NCBI GenBank assembly: GCA_024637145.1 | Contig: JAGXFQ010000033.1 | Span: 1 to 64,000, forward strand | Origin: Desulfobulbaceae bacterium | GTDB taxonomy: Bacteria; Desulfobacterota; Desulfobulbia; Desulfobulbales; SURF-16 | Length of the DNA stretch: 64,000 bases | Direction of reading: 5' to 3' | Shown here: positions 61,267 through 64,000 of the stretch, in pieces | Layout: every line of letters begins with the position of its first letter | How positions within the stretch are numbered: position 1 is the first letter of the stretch | Made by a program: the position numbers and the translations under genes | Notes under the pieces: generated by a model | What the model saw: only the letters and a program-made list of their open reading frames with translations | Told to the model about the DNA's origin: nothing | Databases searched by the model: none

Positions 61267-61569
61267 TTAATAGATCTTGAGCTTTTTGGCCTCTTTTTCA
61301 AGGAGGGCCAGCTGCTGCCGGTAATAGCGGAGGCATTTTTTGATATAGACGTTACGCCTGCCCTTGGTGTCGAGAAGGCCCGGTTCAATAGGGGCGTCTC
61401 TGCAGAGCAGAATCAGGAGGGGAGGGGAGAGCTTCCTGTCTTCCAGGGATTTTATCTTCCCTTGGTAATATGATTTGTAGGTCTGGATCCGTGCCCGGTT
61501 CTGGGAACGGTTCATGCCTTCTCCCATCAGGCCGGCTATTGTACGTTTTTTCGTGAAGAAATCGAACAT
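61267..61569 (-). CDS. Hypothetical protein
   Basis: A 100-aa basic protein: MFDFFTKKRTIAGLMGEGMN, KIKSLEDRKLSPPLL and C-terminal LLEKEAKKLKIY with a predicted coiled coil (YIKKCLRYYRQQLALLEKEAKKL). The ATG at 61569 is preferred; upstream in-frame Met codons would add a hydrophobic tail with no support. It ends 5 bp before radA. No family recognised. Confidence 0.55.
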   Translation of the reverse strand: MFDFFTKKRTIAGLMGEGMNRSQNRARIQTYKSYYQGKIKSLEDRKLSPPLLILLCRDAPIEPGLLDTKGRRNVYIKKCLRYYRQQLALLEKEAKKLKIY

Positions 61570-61696
61570 GAGTGCTCTTCTATAGGATGGTGTGGAAAAA
61601 AGAGAGTATAAAAAAAGAGATACTCCGGCCATGCCCCTCTTCATCTCCCCCATAATAAAAGAAAAATAATAATAAAGCCAACGCTCATTTGCCGGC

Positions 61697-62833
61697 TCAG
61701 ACCAGTTTGGTGAGGATCTGGTTGGCAACGGCCAGATACGGGGCGGCCAGACGGACCCTATTCCCCTCCCGGATCAGCAGGCCCTGGTCCATTAAATCAG
61801 CCAGGAGATCGCCGTAGACCTCCTGGGCCGATAAGTGCAGACGCCTTTCCAGGGCAGGGAGATCAATCCCGGCCAGCAGCCGCAACTCCATGATTATTGA
61901 TTCGCGGAAGCGGCCTCTGGGGCTGAGACATTCGGCAGAGATGACCGTGCTTTTCTGTTGCTTGACCAGATTCATAAAGGCGCTGGGGTCCGGCTCATGG
62001 CTCAGTCGCAGGCCGTCCAGGCAGGAGACCGCCCCGGCCCCCAGGCCCAGATAAGAGCCGTTCTGCCAGTAATTGAGGTTGTGGCTACACTGCAGCCCTG
62101 GCTGGGCGTAATTGGAGATCTCATAGCGCTGCATGACAGGCGCCAGCAGGGCAACAGTGGCCTCTTCCATGTCCGCCACCAGCTCCTCGTCCGGCAGCTC
62201 CAGCCTCTTTTGTTGCTGGGCCCGGGCAAAGGGGGTGCCCGGTTCAATGGTGAGCTCATAGAGGGCGAGATGCTCCGGGGCCAGCTCCAGGGCCTGGCGC
62301 AGGTCATGCTGCCAGATGGCCAGGGTCTGGCCGGGCAGACCATAGATGAGATCGATATTGATATTGCTGAAGCCGCTCCGGCGGGCGGTGACAAGGGCCT
62401 GGACCGCCTGCTGGCTGGTATGGGCCCGGTTGAGGCCCTTCAGGATGGCATCGGTAAAGGATTGCACGCCGATGCTGAGTCGGTTGACCCCGGCCTGTTG
62501 CCAGGCCATGAGGGAGTCGTGATCAACGGTGTCGGGATTGGCCTCCATGGATATCTCGGCCTGGGGGCTGATCCGGAAATGGCGCTGGCAGAGGGCCAGG
62601 GTGGCGGCCACTGCTGCCGGTGAGGCCAGACTGGGGGTGCCGCCGCCGATGAAGAGGGAGGTGAAGGTCTGGCTCTGGCTCCAGGGCAAGGCGGCATAGG
62701 CGGTGATTTCCGGGGCCAGCAGCTTGAGATAGTCGTCAGCGGCGCTGCGGCTGGCGGCCACCGAGTTAAAGGCGCAATAGCCGCATCTGGAGCGGCAGAA
62801 GGGGATGTGGAGGTAGAGACCTGCCTCCGTCAT
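61697..62833 (-). CDS. hemW: Radical SAM protein HemW
   Basis: A 378-aa radical SAM enzyme of the HemN/HemW family. The [4Fe-4S] SAM motif is C13-x3-C17-x2-C20 (PFCRSRCGYC). GGGTPS near 70 and a long TIM-like body follow, with a HemN-type C-terminal domain. HemW is a haem chaperone in other bacteria; that is the expected role. Its ATG overlaps the radC stop by 4 bp. Confidence 0.9.
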   Translation of the reverse strand: MTEAGLYLHIPFCRSRCGYCAFNSVAASRSAADDYLKLLAPEITAYAALPWSQSQTFTSLFIGGGTPSLASPAAVAATLALCQRHFRISPQAEISMEANPDTVDHDSLMAWQQAGVNRLSIGVQSFTDAILKGLNRAHTSQQAVQALVTARRSGFSNINIDLIYGLPGQTLAIWQHDLRQALELAPEHLALYELTIEPGTPFARAQQQKRLELPDEELVADMEEATVALLAPVMQRYEISNYAQPGLQCSHNLNYWQNGSYLGLGAGAVSCLDGLRLSHEPDPSAFMNLVKQQKSTVISAECLSPRGRFRESIIMELRLLAGIDLPALERRLHLSAQEVYGDLLADLMDQGLLIREGNRVRLAAPYLAVANQILTKLV

Positions 62834-63543
62834 CGGCTGGCCTGCCAGGCCTGCTCGAAGTCGGCCATCAGGCCATGGTCGGCAAAGCTGTAGGGCCTGC
62901 TGTCGCTGCCGATGATCAAGTGATCCAGGAGGCGGATGTCGAGCAGGGCACAGGCCTGATAGAGGGTGCGGGTCAGCTTCAGGTCCGCATCTGAGGGTTG
63001 GCAGCTGCCTGAAGGATGGTTGTGGGCAACCACAATGGCCGCCGCCTCCCTGGCCAACACCGCTTTGACCAGCTCGCGGGGATAGATGGTGCTGCTGGCC
63101 AGGGTGCCCTCAAAGAGGATTTCCGTATCGATGATGGCCAGGGACGAGTCGAGGTAGATGACCTTGAACACCTCTTTGGTCAGGTGGCGCATGGCGTGAT
63201 TGAGGTAGTCGGCCACCTCCTGGGAGGAGCGCAGGTAATGGCGGTTAGCTAGGCGCTGGTTCAAAAAACGGCGGGCCACATCGTGGATGAAGCTGAGGGC
63301 AAAGCTGTTCTGCGGCCCCACCCCCTTTACCTGCTGTAACCGGTCAGGCGAAGACTCCAGGACCTGGGCCAGAGAACCGCAGTGGCCAAGGAGGTTCCGG
63401 GCCGTCTCCTTGCACCCCTTGCGCGGGGTGCCGAGGCTGAGCAGGAGTTCCAGGACCTCGTCATCCGTGAGGGCGGCAATACCCCTGGCCTGATATTTAG
63501 CGCGCAGGCGCTGGCGATGACCGTGGTTGTCTGGTTGTGGCAT
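62830..63543 (-). CDS. radC: RadC family JAMM protein
   Basis: A 237-aa protein with an N-terminal helix-hairpin-helix-like domain and a C-terminal MPN/JAMM domain: VVAHNHPSGSCQPSDAD (HxHPSGxxxxSxxD). RadC's true activity is debated; DNA repair is the historical name. It is coupled to hemW. Confidence 0.92.
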   Translation of the reverse strand: MPQPDNHGHRQRLRAKYQARGIAALTDDEVLELLLSLGTPRKGCKETARNLLGHCGSLAQVLESSPDRLQQVKGVGPQNSFALSFIHDVARRFLNQRLANRHYLRSSQEVADYLNHAMRHLTKEVFKVIYLDSSLAIIDTEILFEGTLASSTIYPRELVKAVLAREAAAIVVAHNHPSGSCQPSDADLKLTRTLYQACALLDIRLLDHLIIGSDSRPYSFADHGLMADFEQAWQASR

Positions 63544-63608
63544 GGTGGCTGGGGAAAAGATGAATCTGTGGGCGCCTCCTCAAGGGGAGGAGCCCTCTCC
63601 TTGCCCGA

Positions 63609-64000
63609 TTATTTGTCAAGCTCCTGACTAAAGAGCTCATTGGCCATCTGAGGATTGGCCTTGCCCTTGCTGGCCTTCATGAGCTGGCCCACGAAGAAGC
63701 CCATGACCTTGCTCTTGCCCTCCTTGAACTGCTGCACCTGCTCAGGATTGGCGGCCAGGATCTCCCGGACCAGGGTGAGGATCTCGCCCTGGTCGCTGAC
63801 CTGGAGCAGATTCTTCTCCTTGACAATGGTGGCACCGTCCCGGCCGCCGAGGATCATCTCTTCAAAGACGGTCTTGGCGATCTTGCCGCTGATCAGGCCC
63901 TGGTCGACCAGGGCCAGGAGTCGGCCCAGGTTGGCGGGGGTGACCGGGAAAAGGGCAATGGCCATGCCCTCCTCGCCCTTCAGCACCCGCATCACCTCGG
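63609..64000 (-). CDS. gatB: Aspartyl/glutamyl-tRNA amidotransferase subunit B, C-terminal part
   Basis: The 3' end (about 129 codons) of gatB, running off the right window edge. The reading frame continues to base 64000 (EVMRVLKGEE), and the rest ends with QMANELFSQELDK. The C-terminal helical bundle resembles the GatB/YqeY domain: ILAANPEQVQQFKEGKSKVMGFFVGQLMKASKGKANP. It should belong to the GatCAB complex that amidates Glu-tRNA-Gln. Confidence 0.9.
   Translation of the reverse strand, partial: EVMRVLKGEEGMAIALFPVTPANLGRLLALVDQGLISGKIAKTVFEEMILGGRDGATIVKEKNLLQVSDQGEILTLVREILAANPEQVQQFKEGKSKVMGFFVGQLMKASKGKANPQMANELFSQELDK

Noticed and set aside
1..64000. CRISPR array, transposase, integrase, rRNA or prophage genes
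   Set aside because: None was recognised. The direct repeats found are short tandem arrays or inverted repeats without regular spacers.

Overview
The window looks like part of the chromosome of a GC-rich sulfur-metabolising bacterium of the Desulfobacterota, most likely Desulfobulbales-like. Support comes from a complete dsrMKJOP membrane complex (3.3-8.5 kb) with its RsbRD-type upstream partner, a periplasmic multihaem cytochrome c (58-59 kb), a selenocysteine tRNA (17.6 kb), a cytochrome bd oxidase operon starting with a DUF4492 gene (47.6-50.6 kb) and a DUF3373 outer-membrane protein (14.7-16.2 kb). The taxonomic call is an inference from gene content. No 16S rRNA gene is present.

Layout. 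0-3 kb: a dispersed repeat, an NlpC/P60 lipoprotein and a fused cysteine synthase/cysteinyl-tRNA synthetase whose HIGH and KMSKS motifs are degraded. 3.3-9.1 kb: dsrPOJKM plus the RsbRD protein, reading leftward. 9.3-14.3 kb: a hybrid histidine kinase with unphosphorylatable receiver and Hpt domains, and recQ. 14.3-18.2 kb: palindromic repeats, a porin-like protein, glyQ, tRNA-Sec and an acidic protein. 18.3-28.4 kb: central metabolism reading leftward: a 1413-aa ATP-grasp/phosphohistidine protein, gap, a hypothetical gene, glycogen synthase, aroC and aroK. 28.6-32.4 kb: a REC-GAF-kinase and a FliK-C-like protein. 32.5-41.3 kb: transport and mixed functions (MFS pump, TlpA-like thioredoxin, SpmA-SpmB fusion, MBL-fold hydrolase, HDOD protein, hydantoinase/oxoprolinase-like protein, DUF4136 lipoprotein). 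41.3-44.5 kb: a leftward cluster with a methyltransferase, an SH3 protein, a membrane polyferredoxin, a 52-aa CXXC microprotein, a thiamine-binding-type protein and a PilZ protein. 44.7-50.6 kb: prepilin peptidase, a cNMP/PilZ protein and cydAB. 50.9-58.1 kb: the rpmH-rnpA-yidD-yidC-jag-mnmE block followed by a cNMP-HDOD regulator and hpt. 58-64 kb: cytochrome c, two tRNA-Ser genes, radA, hemW, radC and the 3' end of gatB.

How it fits together. DsrMKJOP would link the menaquinone pool to DsrC trisulfide reduction in sulfate or sulfite respiration. Cytochrome bd would scavenge oxygen. The polyferredoxin/CXXC cluster may be another membrane thiol-redox route. Several genes are signalling proteins (two kinases, two PilZ, two HDOD, two cNMP-binding domains), which points to c-di-GMP and phosphorelay control.

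The intergenic DNA is unusually rich in structured repeats. There is a CTAG-bounded MITE-like family in three copies, several hairpins built from short repeated words, a long palindrome upstream of gap, and a palindromic element downstream of recQ. No CRISPR array, transposase, prophage or rRNA gene was found. The most novel items are the degraded CysK-CysS fusion, the kinase with dead relay domains, the 1413-aa dikinase-like protein, the polyferredoxin/CXXC cluster and the MITE-like family.
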